This document shows positions 8,797 through 18,769 of a stretch of DNA of 46,759 nt, piece after piece. The stretch comes from Fervidicella metallireducens AeB (GTDB lineage: Bacteria; Bacillota; Clostridia; Clostridiales; Caloramatoraceae). The translations under genes were made by a program, and so were the position numbers. Within the stretch, counting starts at the first letter, position 1; every line of letters starts with the position of its first letter. The DNA lies in NCBI RefSeq assembly GCF_000601455.1, contig NZ_AZQP01000020.1, forward strand, positions 1-46,759, read 5' to 3'. Under the pieces are notes generated by a model. The model saw only the letters and a list, made by a program, of their open reading frames with translations. It did no database searches and was not told the DNA's origin.

Positions 8797-9060
8797 ATGG
8801 GAAATCATCCTAACAAAAAAATTGGTTATTTGATTTTACTTCTACTTGTATGTGGTTTATTGGGTACTATAATAGGGGATTGGCTAGGGGATAATTTTAA
8901 TTCTTTAACCATATTTAAAAATTATATTTTCATTGGAATGCAGAAACCTTTGATTTTAAACTTAAAAATGATTTCAGTTACATTTGCTATTGGATTTAAT
9001 GTTAATGTACTTTCATTAGTCGGCATGATTTTCGCTTTTATATTATATAAAAAAATGTAG
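8797..9060 (+). CDS. DUF4321 family membrane protein
   Basis: This is a small protein of 87 residues with two hydrophobic segments: about 9-30 (IGYLILLLLVCGLLGTIIGDW) and about 60-84 (ISVTFAIGFN...LVGMIFAFILY). Sequence and position, directly upstream of maf, radC and mreB, match the DUF4321 family of Clostridia. Its function is unknown. Its place at the head of the cell-shape cluster suggests an envelope role, which is inference. A GGGGG ribosome binding site precedes the start. Confidence 0.75.
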   Translation: MGNHPNKKIGYLILLLLVCGLLGTIIGDWLGDNFNSLTIFKNYIFIGMQKPLILNLKMISVTFAIGFNVNVLSLVGMIFAFILYKKM

Positions 9061-9068
9061 GTGGTATG

Positions 9069-9653
9069 ATGAAAAATATTATATTGGCTTCTTCATCCCC
9101 AAGAAGGAAAGAAATATTAGATAATCTTGGAATAAATTTTGAAGTTGTCCCATCAAATTACTGCGAGGAAATGTTAAAGGGGACAGCAGAAGAAATTGTT
9201 TGTGAACTAGCCAAAAATAAGGCAATTGAAGTAGCAAAACGCATAAAAAAGGATGCCATTATAATTGCTGCTGACACCCTTGTATACAAGGATTTTATTT
9301 TAGGTAAACCTAAAACAGAAAATGAGGCCTTTCAAATGCTTAAGCTATTAAGCGGTGATATGCACAAGGTGGTTACAGGGCTTTTTGTAATTGATACTAA
9401 AGACTCATCCTTCTATCAGGAGGTAGAAACAACTAATGTGTTTTTCAAAGAATTGACTGACGAAGAAATATGGGACTATGTATATACAGGTGAACCAATG
9501 GATAAGGCGGGTGGATACGGTATACAGGGAAAGGGCAGTTTCTTTGTAAAAAAAATTGATGGTTGCTACTTTAATGTTGTTGGGTTACCAATACATAAAT
9601 TATACAATATCATGAAAAGGATGGGGGTAAATCTAATAGTAAAGGAAGTGTAA
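9069..9653 (+). CDS. maf: Maf-like nucleoside triphosphate pyrophosphatase
   Basis: This enzyme hydrolyses non-canonical or excess nucleoside triphosphates (dTTP/UTP type or modified bases) to monophosphates and has been linked to septum control. The N-terminal motif ILASSSPRRKEIL, the AADT metal-binding motif, LGKP, and the GxYGIQGKG motif are all present. The ATG at 9069 is chosen over 9066 because GGTGG lies only one base before 9066. Its length, about 194 residues, is typical. radC begins one base after its stop. Confidence 0.93.
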   Translation: MKNIILASSSPRRKEILDNLGINFEVVPSNYCEEMLKGTAEEIVCELAKNKAIEVAKRIKKDAIIIAADTLVYKDFILGKPKTENEAFQMLKLLSGDMHKVVTGLFVIDTKDSSFYQEVETTNVFFKELTDEEIWDYVYTGEPMDKAGGYGIQGKGSFFVKKIDGCYFNVVGLPIHKLYNIMKRMGVNLIVKEV

Positions 9654-9654
9654 A

Positions 9655-10344
9655 ATGAGGGATAATAACCTTACTATTAAAGATATACCAGTTGAAGATA
9701 GGCCTAGAGAAAGATTGATAAAATATGGAGCTGAGGTATTATCTAATGCAGAATTACTTGCTATAATTTTAAGAACTGGAACAAAATCAGAAAGTGCAAT
9801 AAATATAGCTAACAGGATTTTATCAAGTAAAGATGGATTAGAATTTTTAGTAAATTCCTCAGTCCAGGAACTAAGTAGCATAAAAGGCATTGGTGATGCA
9901 AAGGCAGCACAAATAAAAGCAGCTATTGAAATAGGAAAAAGAATGCGCAATTATCGTTCTGATAAAAAATTCAAGATAACCAGTCCTGCAGATGCAGCAG
10001 AACTAGTTTTAGAGGATTTAAGATATTTAAAAAAAGAATATTTAAGGGTGATCTTTCTTAATACAAAAAATATTGTTATTGATGTCAAGGACCTATCAAT
10101 TGGAAGTTTAAGTTCATCAATAGTTCATCCTAGGGAGGTCTTTTGTGAAGCTATAAAGAAAAGTACTTCATCAATAATTATAACGCATAATCATCCTTCT
10201 GGAGACCCAACACCCAGTCAGGAAGATATTAATATTACAAAAAGACTTTGCGAGGCTGGGAAAATTATTGGAATTGAAATATTGGATCATTTGATTATTG
10301 GAGATGGATGTTATATTAGCCTTAAAGAAAAAGGGATAATATAA
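9655..10344 (+). CDS. radC: RadC family JAMM/MPN-domain protein
   Basis: This is a UPF0758 protein. The N-terminal half has helix-hairpin-helix sequence ([22 protein letters not shown]). The C-terminal half is a JAMM metalloprotease-like domain with the zinc motif [14 protein letters not shown] around residues 178-191. The family's function is still unclear despite the historic DNA-repair name. Its length, 229 residues, is normal. It is conserved directly upstream of mreB in many Firmicutes. Confidence 0.93.
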   Translation: MRDNNLTIKDIPVEDRPRERLIKYGAEVLSNAELLAIILRTGTKSESAINIANRILSSKDGLEFLVNSSVQELSSIKGIGDAKAAQIKAAIEIGKRMRNYRSDKKFKITSPADAAELVLEDLRYLKKEYLRVIFLNTKNIVIDVKDLSIGSLSSSIVHPREVFCEAIKKSTSSIIITHNHPSGDPTPSQEDINITKRLCEAGKIIGIEILDHLIIGDGCYISLKEKGII

Positions 10345-10387
10345 AAAATATATTGTAAATATTAATATCATGAAAGGAGTAATGTAC

Positions 10388-11425
10388 ATGTCAATATTTG
10401 GATTTTCAAAGGATATGGGAATAGATTTAGGTACAGCTAATACGTTAATATATGTTAAAGGAAAGGGTATAGTATTAAGGGAGCCTTCAGTTGTTGCAAT
10501 TAAGAATGATAACACAAAGCAGACTCTTGCAGTTGGGGATGAAGCTAAAGAAATGATAGGTAGAACTCCAGGAAATATTATGGCGATTAGACCATTAAAG
10601 GATGGGGTAATAGCAGATTTCGATGTAACACAAAACATGCTAAAAATGTTCATTAAGAAAGTAACAAACAATAGTGCTTTTGTTAGACCAAGAATAGTTG
10701 TTTGTTTTCCTTCAGGTGTAACAGAAGTTGAGAGAAGAGCTATTGAAGAGGCAACAAAACAAGCTGGAGCGAGAGAGGTTTATCTTATGGAAGAGCCAAT
10801 GGCAGCAGCAGTTGGAGCAGGGTTGCCGGTAAATGAACCAACAGGAAGTATGGTTGTAGATATTGGTGGAGGTACTACCGAAGTTGCAATTATATCTCTA
10901 GGTGGTATAGTAACAAGTAAGTCATTAAGAATTGCAGGGGATGAATTAGATCATTCAATAGTTACTTACATTAAGAAAGAATATAGTCTTATGATAGGTG
11001 AAAGAACAGCAGAACAAATAAAAATGGAAATAGGCTCAGCTTTTCCAGAAGAAGAAGAAAGAACTATGGACATAAAGGGAAGAGATTTAATATCAGGTTT
11101 ACCAAAGGTTATAACTATATCTTCTTCTGAAATAAGGGAAGCTCTTAAAGAACCTATAACAGCTATTATAGATGCAATTAAATCTACTTTAGAAAAAACT
11201 CCACCAGAATTGGCTGCAGATATTATGGATAAGGGAATAATGCTAACTGGTGGTGGAGCAATGCTTCATGGTTTAGATAAATTGATAAATAAGGAGACAC
11301 ATATGCCTGTTCATATTGCTGAAAATCCACTTGATTGTGTTGCTATAGGAGCAGGAAAATCTTTAGACAATATTGATAGATTAAGCTCAGGAAGAGGATT
11401 AGGTTTATCACCAAAGTCTAGATAG
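10388..11425 (+). CDS. mreB: Rod shape-determining protein MreB
   Basis: This bacterial actin forms membrane-associated filaments that direct lateral wall synthesis. The start is placed at 10388 because AAAGGAG (10373-10379) is 8 bases upstream; the ATGs at 10370 and 10382 overlap or crowd it. Phosphate-1 ([20 protein letters not shown]), phosphate-2 ([19 protein letters not shown]) and the adenosine motif ([13 protein letters not shown]) of the actin ATPase fold are all clear. The protein has 345 residues. mreC follows 14 bases later. Confidence 0.96.
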   Translation: MSIFGFSKDMGIDLGTANTLIYVKGKGIVLREPSVVAIKNDNTKQTLAVGDEAKEMIGRTPGNIMAIRPLKDGVIADFDVTQNMLKMFIKKVTNNSAFVRPRIVVCFPSGVTEVERRAIEEATKQAGAREVYLMEEPMAAAVGAGLPVNEPTGSMVVDIGGGTTEVAIISLGGIVTSKSLRIAGDELDHSIVTYIKKEYSLMIGERTAEQIKMEIGSAFPEEEERTMDIKGRDLISGLPKVITISSSEIREALKEPITAIIDAIKSTLEKTPPELAADIMDKGIMLTGGGAMLHGLDKLINKETHMPVHIAENPLDCVAIGAGKSLDNIDRLSSGRGLGLSPKSR

Positions 11426-11439
11426 AAAGAGGGAGCTAG

Positions 11440-12276
11440 ATGGATTTCTTAAAGAACAAGTTACTAACAATAGTACTTGTTCTTTGTCTTGCATTTACGA
11501 TATTTGTTGGTGTTACTGCTAATAGAAATGGGAATACCGGTCTTTTTCAAAATATGATTACAACCATAGTAACTCCTGCACAAAAATATGCTTATATCGC
11601 CGGACAAAGAATAAGTAATATATATTATTTCATTGCATCCATAACAAATACAAGGAAAGAGAATATAGAGCTAAAAAAAGAAATTGAAATGCTCAATGAA
11701 AAAATAGTTGATTATGATAAACTAAAAAGAGAAAATTCAGAGCTGTCCGAATTAATAAGGTTCAAAAACAGCAACATAAACTTGAAAAGTATTGGTGCCA
11801 ACGTAATTGGGCGTGTTGGTGAAAATTGGTTCCAAATAATTCTTATAGACGTAGGAAGTGTTGATGGAGTAAAAAAAGGTCAATATGTTGTGACAGGACA
11901 AGGATTAGTTGGTAGAATTCTTGAGGTTAATAAGACATCATCAAAGGTTTTAACAATCTTTGATGATAAAATTAATTTGCCAGCAAGGATTTCATCAACT
12001 GGAGAAGATGGACTAATTAATGGCTTCAGTAGTAGTAATGGAACAGAAAAACTGTGCAAAATGAATTTTCTACCTGAGGATACTAAGGCAAAATTAGATG
12101 ATGTGGTTGTCACTTCAGATATTATAGTAGATGAGAGTGATTTTACAGTCCCCAATATTTTGATTGGTAAGGTGCAGAAAATTGAAGAAGGGAAATCAAA
12201 TTTAGAAAAAGTAGCGATTATTAAACCATATGTAGATTTATCAAAAGTTCAAAAGGTTATGGTAATTTTAAAATAA
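11440..12276 (+). CDS. mreC: Rod shape-determining protein MreC
   Basis: This is a bitopic scaffold linking MreB/RodA to wall enzymes. An N-terminal transmembrane segment (about residues 8-25) is followed by a coiled coil rich in Lys/Glu (about 68-107). A beta-domain follows (NVIGRVGENWFQIILIDVGS, then GQGLVGRI, and a C-terminal HCP-like barrel). It has 278 residues and lies between mreB and mreD with GGGAG before the start. Confidence 0.93.
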   Translation: MDFLKNKLLTIVLVLCLAFTIFVGVTANRNGNTGLFQNMITTIVTPAQKYAYIAGQRISNIYYFIASITNTRKENIELKKEIEMLNEKIVDYDKLKRENSELSELIRFKNSNINLKSIGANVIGRVGENWFQIILIDVGSVDGVKKGQYVVTGQGLVGRILEVNKTSSKVLTIFDDKINLPARISSTGEDGLINGFSSSNGTEKLCKMNFLPEDTKAKLDDVVVTSDIIVDESDFTVPNILIGKVQKIEEGKSNLEKVAIIKPYVDLSKVQKVMVILK

Positions 12277-12289
12277 AGGAGAAATTCTT

Positions 12290-12817
12290 TTGAAAAAATT
12301 AAGTTTAATTTTTATCATTTCGTTTTTAGTAATTATTATACAGCAGGCTTTTTTTTCAAGCTTAACTTTTTTAAGTGTAAGTGCTGATGTTATCTATGTT
12401 TATATTATTTGCAATTCTTTAATAAGGGATGATATTGAAAGTTTATTTGTTGCACTTTTTTGTGGTTTGATAAAGGATTGCTTTTTTCCTTATTTATTTG
12501 GAGTAAATACAATAATTTATATAATAACTGCTTTTTTAGTTGGTAAAATAGAGAAAAAAATATATAAAGATGCTATTGTAATTCCTATGCTCTTTACATT
12601 TATAGCAACAATCTTTAAAGGACTATTGTATTATTCATTTTTCTATATAGCTGCATACAATTTTTCTTTTAAAGTTCAAATGTATGGGATTCAACCAATA
12701 GAAGCCTTATATAATTCTGTCATAAGTATATTTGTGTATAAATTTATAAAAAAAATCAGTACATTAAATGTTATGCAGCAAGATTGGAATTTTAAAAAAA
12801 GGAGAGAGTACAAATAA
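12290..12817 (+). CDS. mreD: Rod shape-determining protein MreD
   Basis: This is a small polytopic membrane protein of the elongasome. It is very hydrophobic, with about five transmembrane segments in 175 residues. It has MreD-like traits, including an N-terminal helix with IIQQAFFSS and a central GLIKDCFFPYLFGVNTI segment, similar to the GLxxDxxxxxxLG motif of the family. It starts with TTG, 7 bases after AAGGAG (12277-12282). The PBP2 gene begins directly after its stop, so coupling is likely. Confidence 0.9.
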   Translation: MKKLSLIFIISFLVIIIQQAFFSSLTFLSVSADVIYVYIICNSLIRDDIESLFVALFCGLIKDCFFPYLFGVNTIIYIITAFLVGKIEKKIYKDAIVIPMLFTFIATIFKGLLYYSFFYIAAYNFSFKVQMYGIQPIEALYNSVISIFVYKFIKKISTLNVMQQDWNFKKRREYK

Positions 12818-15277
12818 ATGAAAAAAAGAGACGTTAGGATTGTAGCCTTTACATCGGCAGTTATTTTCATATTTGTGCTTCTTGTTTCTCGACTTTTTTA
12901 TATCCAGATAGTTAATGGAGATGAAATGAGGAGCATTGCCGAAGATAAGGGTGAAAAACCGATTGTTGAACTTGCTCCAAGGGGAGACATATTAGATAGA
13001 AATGGCAAAAAAATCGCAACTAGTACACAGACTTTTAATATTGTCATATCGAACCTTGATTCTAAAATAAAAAATGATGAAATTAACCCTGTTTTGCTGG
13101 AGACAATAAGAATAATTAACAAGAACAATGATGGGAAAAAAATTAATACTCAATCATTGCCAATCGCTGTGGAAAATAACCAGTTCATTTTTTATTTTAA
13201 AATAAAGAGTGAAAGAATTAAAAAGATATGGGAAAAAAGTTTTAAAGAAAGAAATAAAATTGAAGAATCATTTACTGCAAAGGATTCTTTCTACTATTTA
13301 GCTGAAAAATATGAACTTTTATCCAAAGACAGTTCTGGAAAAAAGACTTTAAGGTATAATATGAATATTGATGAGGCTTTAAAAGTTATAGCTTTAAGGT
13401 TATCTATCAAGGAACAGGCATATTCACAATATAAAACTATTTATATTGCTAAGAATGTAAATCGAAAAACTGCTTTTGCAGTACAGTCAAAAATTCTTGA
13501 ATTACCAGGTATTCAATGTGAGGTTGCGCCAATGAGGGTTTATCCCTATGGCAATGTAGGTTCAGCTTTTATTGGTCATTTAGGAAGAATATCAGATGAA
13601 GAATCACAAACATATAACAGTTTGGGGTATGATATTAATAGAGAGTTAATTGGGAAACTTGGTTTGGAGAAAGTTCTTGAAAACAATAAAGAGTTAAATA
13701 TAAGTCTGAGAGGTGAACCAGGAGTCAGGTATGTAAGGGTTAATAAATTTGGCAAAGTTATCGGTGAAAATGCAACACTTGATCCTATTCCTGGAGACAC
13801 TGTAATTACTACAATCAATATGGATGTTCAATTGGCAGCTGAAAAGGCAATGGCTGAAACTTTAGCTAAAATCAGAAGTGGAGAGATAGGAGGAAAACCT
13901 TTAAAAAATGCTAATGCTGGTGCTGCAATAGCTATTGACGTAAACACAGGTGAAGTCATAGCCATGGTAAGTTACCCAGGTTTTGATCCAAACATATTTG
14001 CTGAAACAGGTTCAATAACCCCTGAAATGTCAAATATTATCTATCCAGATGTAAGCCAGGATAAAGCCAACTTAATACCTTTACCTACTTTGAATTACGC
14101 AACAATGGGGCAAGGACCTCCAGGTTCAACCTTTAAACCATTAACAGCTATAGCAGGATTGGAAGAAGGCGTAATAACACCTTCAACAATAATTTATGAT
14201 TATGGTGTTTATAGAGGTGTTAATGGGTTCAATGGTGCATGTTGGGTATGGAATGAAAGACATCAAACCCATGGACCAACAGATGTAGCAAAGGCCTTAC
14301 AGGTATCTTGTAATTATTTTTTCTTTGAAGTTGGGAAAAGACTAGGTAGTGAAAAATTTCAAAAATGGGCAGTTAAATTTGGTTTAGCAAGAGATCCAAT
14401 TACAGGTGAATCTCCTAAATCTGGTATAGAAATTGAGGAGAGGGCAGGCTCTGCAAGTACTGCTACAAAATATAAACGAACAAGAATTAACAGCGTAATG
14501 AGAGAAAGAATTTTAAACGTTATAATTGGAAATGTAAAATATGGCGGATATACCTTTACAGAAGGATCAGAAGAATATATTGCCATAAAAAATATGATGT
14601 TGGAAGGTCGTTTTGATAAACAAAAATTAAATGAACTTAATATAACCAACGAGAGAACTCAGAAAAAGATTGAATTAGAAATTAACAGGTTTAACAGTGA
14701 GGCAAAGAGCATAGGAGAAGTATTGAATGCATCAATAGGACAGGGAGCAACTGAGCTTACACCTTTACAATTAGCAAATTATATTGCCACATTAGTAAAT
14801 GGTGGTAACAGGTATAAGGTGCATTTAATTAAGCAAGTATTAAATCCTGATGGAACAGTAAAGAAGGATATACAACCAGAAATTTTGGATAAGTTAGCAC
14901 TAAAAGAACAAAATGTAAAAGCTGTTATAGAAGGGATGGCTAAGGTTACATCTGAGGGAGGAACAGCTGCATGGGTATTTAGGAATTATGAAATTTTAAC
15001 AGGTGGCAAAACAGGAAGTGCTGAAGTAAGTAAGTTTCAAGAATCCTATGGAAGAAGTGCCTATGGATGGTATGTTGGTTTTGCTCCATTAGATAAACCA
15101 CAAATAGCCGTAGCTGTTGTAGGATATAATGCTGGCCATGGTAACTCTGTAGCACCAGTAGCAAAAGCAATTTATGATGCATATTTTAAAGTTGGCGCTT
15201 ATAAAGAGCAAAAAGTCCAAGATGATAGTTTAAACCAACAGAATCAAGTTAACAAAATTCAGAATAATAACCGATGA
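12818..15277 (+). CDS. mrdA: Penicillin-binding protein 2 (elongasome transpeptidase)
   Basis: This class B PBP crosslinks peptidoglycan during elongation. It has an N-terminal transmembrane anchor (about residues 9-29), then a dimerisation/pedestal domain starting APRGDILDRNG. The transpeptidase domain contains SxxK as STFK (Ser437), SCN (497-499) and KTG (731-733, in GGKTGSAE). At 819 residues it is longer than the common 600-700. A charged, mostly helical stretch of about 100 residues between SCN and ASIGQGATELTPLQL accounts for part of this. It is the last gene of the mre unit, before a long terminator. Confidence 0.93.
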   Translation: MKKRDVRIVAFTSAVIFIFVLLVSRLFYIQIVNGDEMRSIAEDKGEKPIVELAPRGDILDRNGKKIATSTQTFNIVISNLDSKIKNDEINPVLLETIRIINKNNDGKKINTQSLPIAVENNQFIFYFKIKSERIKKIWEKSFKERNKIEESFTAKDSFYYLAEKYELLSKDSSGKKTLRYNMNIDEALKVIALRLSIKEQAYSQYKTIYIAKNVNRKTAFAVQSKILELPGIQCEVAPMRVYPYGNVGSAFIGHLGRISDEESQTYNSLGYDINRELIGKLGLEKVLENNKELNISLRGEPGVRYVRVNKFGKVIGENATLDPIPGDTVITTINMDVQLAAEKAMAETLAKIRSGEIGGKPLKNANAGAAIAIDVNTGEVIAMVSYPGFDPNIFAETGSITPEMSNIIYPDVSQDKANLIPLPTLNYATMGQGPPGSTFKPLTAIAGLEEGVITPSTIIYDYGVYRGVNGFNGACWVWNERHQTHGPTDVAKALQVSCNYFFFEVGKRLGSEKFQKWAVKFGLARDPITGESPKSGIEIEERAGSASTATKYKRTRINSVMRERILNVIIGNVKYGGYTFTEGSEEYIAIKNMMLEGRFDKQKLNELNITNERTQKKIELEINRFNSEAKSIGEVLNASIGQGATELTPLQLANYIATLVNGGNRYKVHLIKQVLNPDGTVKKDIQPEILDKLALKEQNVKAVIEGMAKVTSEGGTAAWVFRNYEILTGGKTGSAEVSKFQESYGRSAYGWYVGFAPLDKPQIAVAVVGYNAGHGNSVAPVAKAIYDAYFKVGAYKEQKVQDDSLNQQNQVNKIQNNNR

Positions 15278-15330
15278 AAAATGGCTGTCAAATTAGCGTT
15301 TTAGTTGCTAATGGGACAGCCATTTTTTTA
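15277..15330 (+). terminator. Terminator after the mre/PBP2 operon
   Basis: The outer stem AAATGGCTGTC/GACAGCCATTT encloses an inner stem ATTAGC/GCTAAT. Seven T residues follow. Confidence 0.88.
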
Positions 15331-15473
15331 AAAGTAAATGAGAATTATGTCTGTTCTATAATATTTATTGTATGTTAAAATATAAATGAACTTAAAAAAT
15401 TATTAAAAATACAGAAGGAAAAAATGAATATTTGAAGAATAAATAGATTATAAGGTACATCTGGAGGTTCACG

Positions 15474-16100
15474 ATGAATACAATTACAATTAAGGGTAAT
15501 AAAGATGGATTAACGGTTTTTGTAAATTCTGGAACATATGAAGAGATAAAGCGTGAGCTTTCGTCAAGAATCGATAGGGCAAGGGATTTTTTCTCTGGTA
15601 GCAAGTTGACTATTGTTGATAATCAAAGCAGGTTAACTAATGAGAATTATGCTGATCTGCAAATGACACTAAGAAAAGAATACAATATAGATTTGCTATA
15701 TGGTAATCACGAAATAAAAGTTGAAAAAAATGAAAAAATATTTACAGGAATTTATGAAGGAAGAACAAAGTTCATAAAAAATACTGTAAGATCTGGTCAA
15801 AAGATTTGCTTCAATGGCAATGTAGTGATAATTGGAGATGTCAATTCAGGTGCTGAGGTAATAGCAACAGGAAATATTATCGTAATGGGAGTTTTAAGAG
15901 GTGTGGCACATGCAGGAAGCAATGGAAATAAAAGAGCTATCGTTTGTTCCTATATGCTTCAACCATCACAACTTAGGATAGCAGATATTATTTCTAGATC
16001 ACCAGATGATTATAAAGGTAAACCAAAGACACCGGAAATTGCAAAAATAAAGGATAATTTAATAGTAATTGAGCCTTATCTGCCAAATAAATATTTTTAA
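15474..16100 (+). CDS. minC: Septum site-determining protein MinC
   Basis: This FtsZ-polymerisation inhibitor acts with MinD to block polar septa. The N-terminal domain (ITIKGNKDGLTVFV) is followed by a C-terminal beta-helix with the typical dimer and MinD-binding blocks (VRSGQKICFNGNVVIIGDVN, GNIIVMGVLRGVAHAG, IVCSYMLQPSQLRIAD). It has 208 residues. The start follows GGAGG. It begins a min operon after the PBP2 terminator. I could not fix its promoter in the 140-base gap. Confidence 0.94.
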   Translation: MNTITIKGNKDGLTVFVNSGTYEEIKRELSSRIDRARDFFSGSKLTIVDNQSRLTNENYADLQMTLRKEYNIDLLYGNHEIKVEKNEKIFTGIYEGRTKFIKNTVRSGQKICFNGNVVIIGDVNSGAEVIATGNIIVMGVLRGVAHAGSNGNKRAIVCSYMLQPSQLRIADIISRSPDDYKGKPKTPEIAKIKDNLIVIEPYLPNKYF

Positions 16101-16117
16101 ATTGGAGGTAAAATTGT

Positions 16118-16915
16118 ATGGGTATTTCAATTGTTATAACGTCAGGTAAAGGTGGAGTAGGAAAAACAACAACAACAGCCAATATAGGTACTGCTCTAGC
16201 CATGCAAAATAAAAAAGTAGTGGTTGTTGATGCTGATACAGGTTTGAGAAATTTAGATCTTCATTTAGGTCTTGAAAATAGAATTGTTTATAACCTAGTT
16301 GATGTTGTTGAGGGAACCTGCAGATTAAAACAAGCATTGATAAAAGACAAACGTTTTGATAATTTATTTTTACTGCCAACAGCTCAGACTAAGGATAAGA
16401 CTGCTGTAACTCCAGAGCAAATGTTAGAGTTAATCGAAAATTTAAAGAAGGATTTTGATTTTATAATAATAGATTGCCCAGCTGGTATAGAACATGGTTT
16501 TGAGAATGCTGTTGCTGGTGCAGATAAAGCTATAGTTGTTACGACACCTGAGGTTTCAGCTGTAAGGGATGCAGATAGAATAATAGGAAAACTAGAAGCT
16601 AAAGGCCTTGAGGATCATCAATTAATTATAAATAGAATTAAATATGACATGACAAAAAAAGGAGAAATGCTAAACATAGATGATATGACAGATATATTAG
16701 CTATAAAATTGTTAGGGATTGTTCCAGATGATGAGAAAATAGTTATATCGACTAACAGAGGTGAACCAGCAGTTACTTATGATTCATCAAAGGCAGGACA
16801 AGCATATAGAAATATTGCTAAGCGAATTTTAGGAGAAGAAGTTCCATTTATAAACTTAGATGATGAAGAACAAGGTTTTTTTGCATCGTTGAAGAAAATT
16901 TTTTTCAAAAAATAG
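16118..16915 (+). CDS. minD: Septum site-determining protein MinD
   Basis: This ParA/MinD-type ATPase recruits MinC to the membrane and is regulated by MinE. The deviant Walker A motif is SGKGGVGKTTTT (residues 9-20, with signature Lys11), switch II is IIDCPAGIEHGF, and there is a C-terminal amphipathic membrane-targeting helix (FFASLKKIFFKK). It has 265 residues with GGAGG before the start. minE follows 13 bases later. Confidence 0.96.
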   Translation: MGISIVITSGKGGVGKTTTTANIGTALAMQNKKVVVVDADTGLRNLDLHLGLENRIVYNLVDVVEGTCRLKQALIKDKRFDNLFLLPTAQTKDKTAVTPEQMLELIENLKKDFDFIIIDCPAGIEHGFENAVAGADKAIVVTTPEVSAVRDADRIIGKLEAKGLEDHQLIINRIKYDMTKKGEMLNIDDMTDILAIKLLGIVPDDEKIVISTNRGEPAVTYDSSKAGQAYRNIAKRILGEEVPFINLDDEEQGFFASLKKIFFKK

Positions 16916-16928
16916 GAGGTAGATTATA

Positions 16929-17201
16929 ATGGATTTGTTCAAGATATTTTCAAAGGAACCTCCCTCAAAGGATTTAGCAAAGGAACGACTTAAATTGATT
17001 TTAATACACGACAGGGCAAATGTATCACCTCAGTTTCTTGAGATGGTCAAGGGAGATATCATTAAAATAATATCCGATTATGCTGAAATTGATGAAAAAG
17101 GACTTGAAATAAAATTAACCCGTTCAGGGAAACAGGGAGAGGATGTTCCTGCTTTGGTTGCAAATATTCCAATTAAAAAAATGAAGGAGATTGGAAGATA
17201 A
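16929..17201 (+). CDS. minE: Cell division topological specificity factor MinE
   Basis: This protein stimulates MinD ATPase and drives Min oscillation. It has an N-terminal membrane-targeting start (MDLFKIFS), the MinD-contact helix region AKERLKLILIHDR, and a C-terminal topological-specificity domain. Its 90 residues are normal. Having a minE rather than a divIVA-only arrangement is typical for many Clostridia and unlike Bacillus. Confidence 0.94.
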   Translation: MDLFKIFSKEPPSKDLAKERLKLILIHDRANVSPQFLEMVKGDIIKIISDYAEIDEKGLEIKLTRSGKQGEDVPALVANIPIKKMKEIGR

Positions 17202-17224
17202 GGATTTAATTCTTATCTTTCGTT
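17195..17224 (+). terminator. Weak terminator-like hairpin after minE
   Basis: AAGATAAG (17195-17202) pairs with CTTATCTT (17212-17219) around a 9-base loop. The stem is AT-rich and the T run is short, so it may act poorly. Confidence 0.4.
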
Positions 17225-17225
17225 A

Positions 17226-17254
17226 TTTTAAAACAGACTAATTTATGCTATAAT
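17226..17254 (+). promoter_or_regulatory. Extended -10 promoter before rodA
   Basis: TGCTATAAT (TG at 17246-17247, TATAAT 17249-17254) is an extended -10 element. The -35 (TTTTAA) is poor. Confidence 0.5.
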
Positions 17255-17287
17255 CAACATGATTAAAAATTATGAGGTGTAAGCATA

Positions 17288-18394
17288 ATGATTTTGGATA
17301 AGAAAATTTTTAAGAATCTAGATTATAGCATAATAATTAGTATTTTTCTATTAGTTTTTATAGGACTTTTGACTATAAGTAGTGCAACAAGAGTATATTT
17401 AGGAGGAACACCCAGGTATGTTATTTCACAAGCTGTATGGTTTTTAGTATCTATTTGTGTTGGAGTTGTTATTCTGAATATAGATTACAACTCCATCGGT
17501 GGATATTATAAAATCCTTTATATAAGTTCTATAATACTATTGATTTTAGTTTTATTAATTGGTTCAGAAAGAAATGGTGCCAAAGCCTGGTTAGGTATTG
17601 GTCCATTTGGAGGTCAGCCATCAGAACTGGCAAAAATAGCAACTATTATAACAATTTCAAAACTGCTTGAAGATATGGAGAATATAAATAATTTAAAAAA
17701 TCTTGGAAAGTTAGCCTTTGTTGCCATTTTACCTATGGCTTTAATACAACTCCAACCTGATTTAGGAACAAATCTAATATTTGCAGTTACTATATTTGGT
17801 ATGTTGTTCACAGCAGGGTTAGACAAACGTATAATATATGGTGGAATTGTTTCCCTGGCTACATCGGTTATTGCTGTATGGGAATTGGGTATTTTAAAAA
17901 GCTATCAAAAGGATAGAATATTAGTGTTTTTTAGACCGGAATTAGATAGATTAGGTTCAGGATATAATGCCTATGTAGCAAAAACAGCTATTGGTTCAGG
18001 AAAATTCTTTGGTATGGGCTTATTTAACGGCATACAGTCGTCAGGAAATTTTATTCCAGAGTCACATACTGACTTTATTTTCTGTGTTTTTGCTGAAGAG
18101 TGGGGTTTTTTAGGTGCCGTGGTATTACTAGTTCTTTTTCTGAATATCATTTTGAAAAGTATAAATATTGCCAGCACATCTAAGGATAAATTTGGTAAAT
18201 ATTTAACTATAGGTATAATAACAATGATAACATTCCAGGTTCTTCAAAATATTGGAATGGACATTGGGCTGATGCCTATTACAGGAATACCACTTCCATT
18301 TATAAGTTATGGAGGAAGTTCACTTTTAACAACAGTTGTATCGATTTCATTAATATTGAATGTAGGAGCAAGGAGAAAGAAAATTAATTTTTAA
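17288..18394 (+). CDS. rodA: Rod shape-determining protein RodA (SEDS glycosyltransferase)
   Basis: This is the SEDS-family peptidoglycan polymerase that partners with PBP2 during elongation. Its 368 residues form about ten transmembrane segments. The family signature GIPLPFISYGGSSLL lies near the C-terminus, and the extracellular loop block FIPESHTDFIFCVFAEEWGF is clear. RodA is preferred over FtsW because PBP2 and MreBCD lie just upstream. It has its own promoter and continues into mgsA. Confidence 0.93.
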   Translation: MILDKKIFKNLDYSIIISIFLLVFIGLLTISSATRVYLGGTPRYVISQAVWFLVSICVGVVILNIDYNSIGGYYKILYISSIILLILVLLIGSERNGAKAWLGIGPFGGQPSELAKIATIITISKLLEDMENINNLKNLGKLAFVAILPMALIQLQPDLGTNLIFAVTIFGMLFTAGLDKRIIYGGIVSLATSVIAVWELGILKSYQKDRILVFFRPELDRLGSGYNAYVAKTAIGSGKFFGMGLFNGIQSSGNFIPESHTDFIFCVFAEEWGFLGAVVLLVLFLNIILKSINIASTSKDKFGKYLTIGIITMITFQVLQNIGMDIGLMPITGIPLPFISYGGSSLLTTVVSISLILNVGARRKKINF

Positions 18395-18406
18395 GGAGAC
18401 ATAATT

Positions 18407-18769
18407 ATGAGAATTGCATTAATAGCCCACGATAAGAAAAAAGATGATATGGTTCGATTTGTATTAAAACACAGGGATAAGCTTAGCAAACATGAGTTAT
18501 TTGCCACAGGTACCACAGGAATGAGAATATCGGAAGCCTCAGGCCTTGAAGTATTTAGATTTTTATCAGGTCCTTTAGGTGGGGACCAACAAATTGGATC
18601 AAAGATAGCATGCGGAAAAATGGATATGGTTATTTTTTTAAGGGATCCATTAACTGCGCAGCCTCATGAACCAGATATAACTGCATTATTGAGATTATGT
18701 GATGTTCATGATGTACCTTTAGCAACAAATATAGGAACAGCAGATTTATTAATGGAGGTATTAGATTAA
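18407..18769 (+). CDS. mgsA: Methylglyoxal synthase
   Basis: This enzyme converts dihydroxyacetone phosphate to methylglyoxal and phosphate, a bypass of lower glycolysis. The family blocks are the start [11 protein letters not shown], the phosphate-binding ATGTTG, the [10 protein letters not shown] loop, the catalytic-region [12 protein letters not shown], and the C-terminal [10 protein letters not shown]. It has 120 residues. It lies 12 bases after rodA and ends the unit. Confidence 0.95.
   Translation: MRIALIAHDKKKDDMVRFVLKHRDKLSKHELFATGTTGMRISEASGLEVFRFLSGPLGGDQQIGSKIACGKMDMVIFLRDPLTAQPHEPDITALLRLCDVHDVPLATNIGTADLLMEVLD

Noticed and set aside
10171-10671. 166-codon minus-strand reading frame over radC and mreB
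   Set aside because: It spans two conserved + strand genes and has low-complexity hydrophobic translation; it is a shadow.
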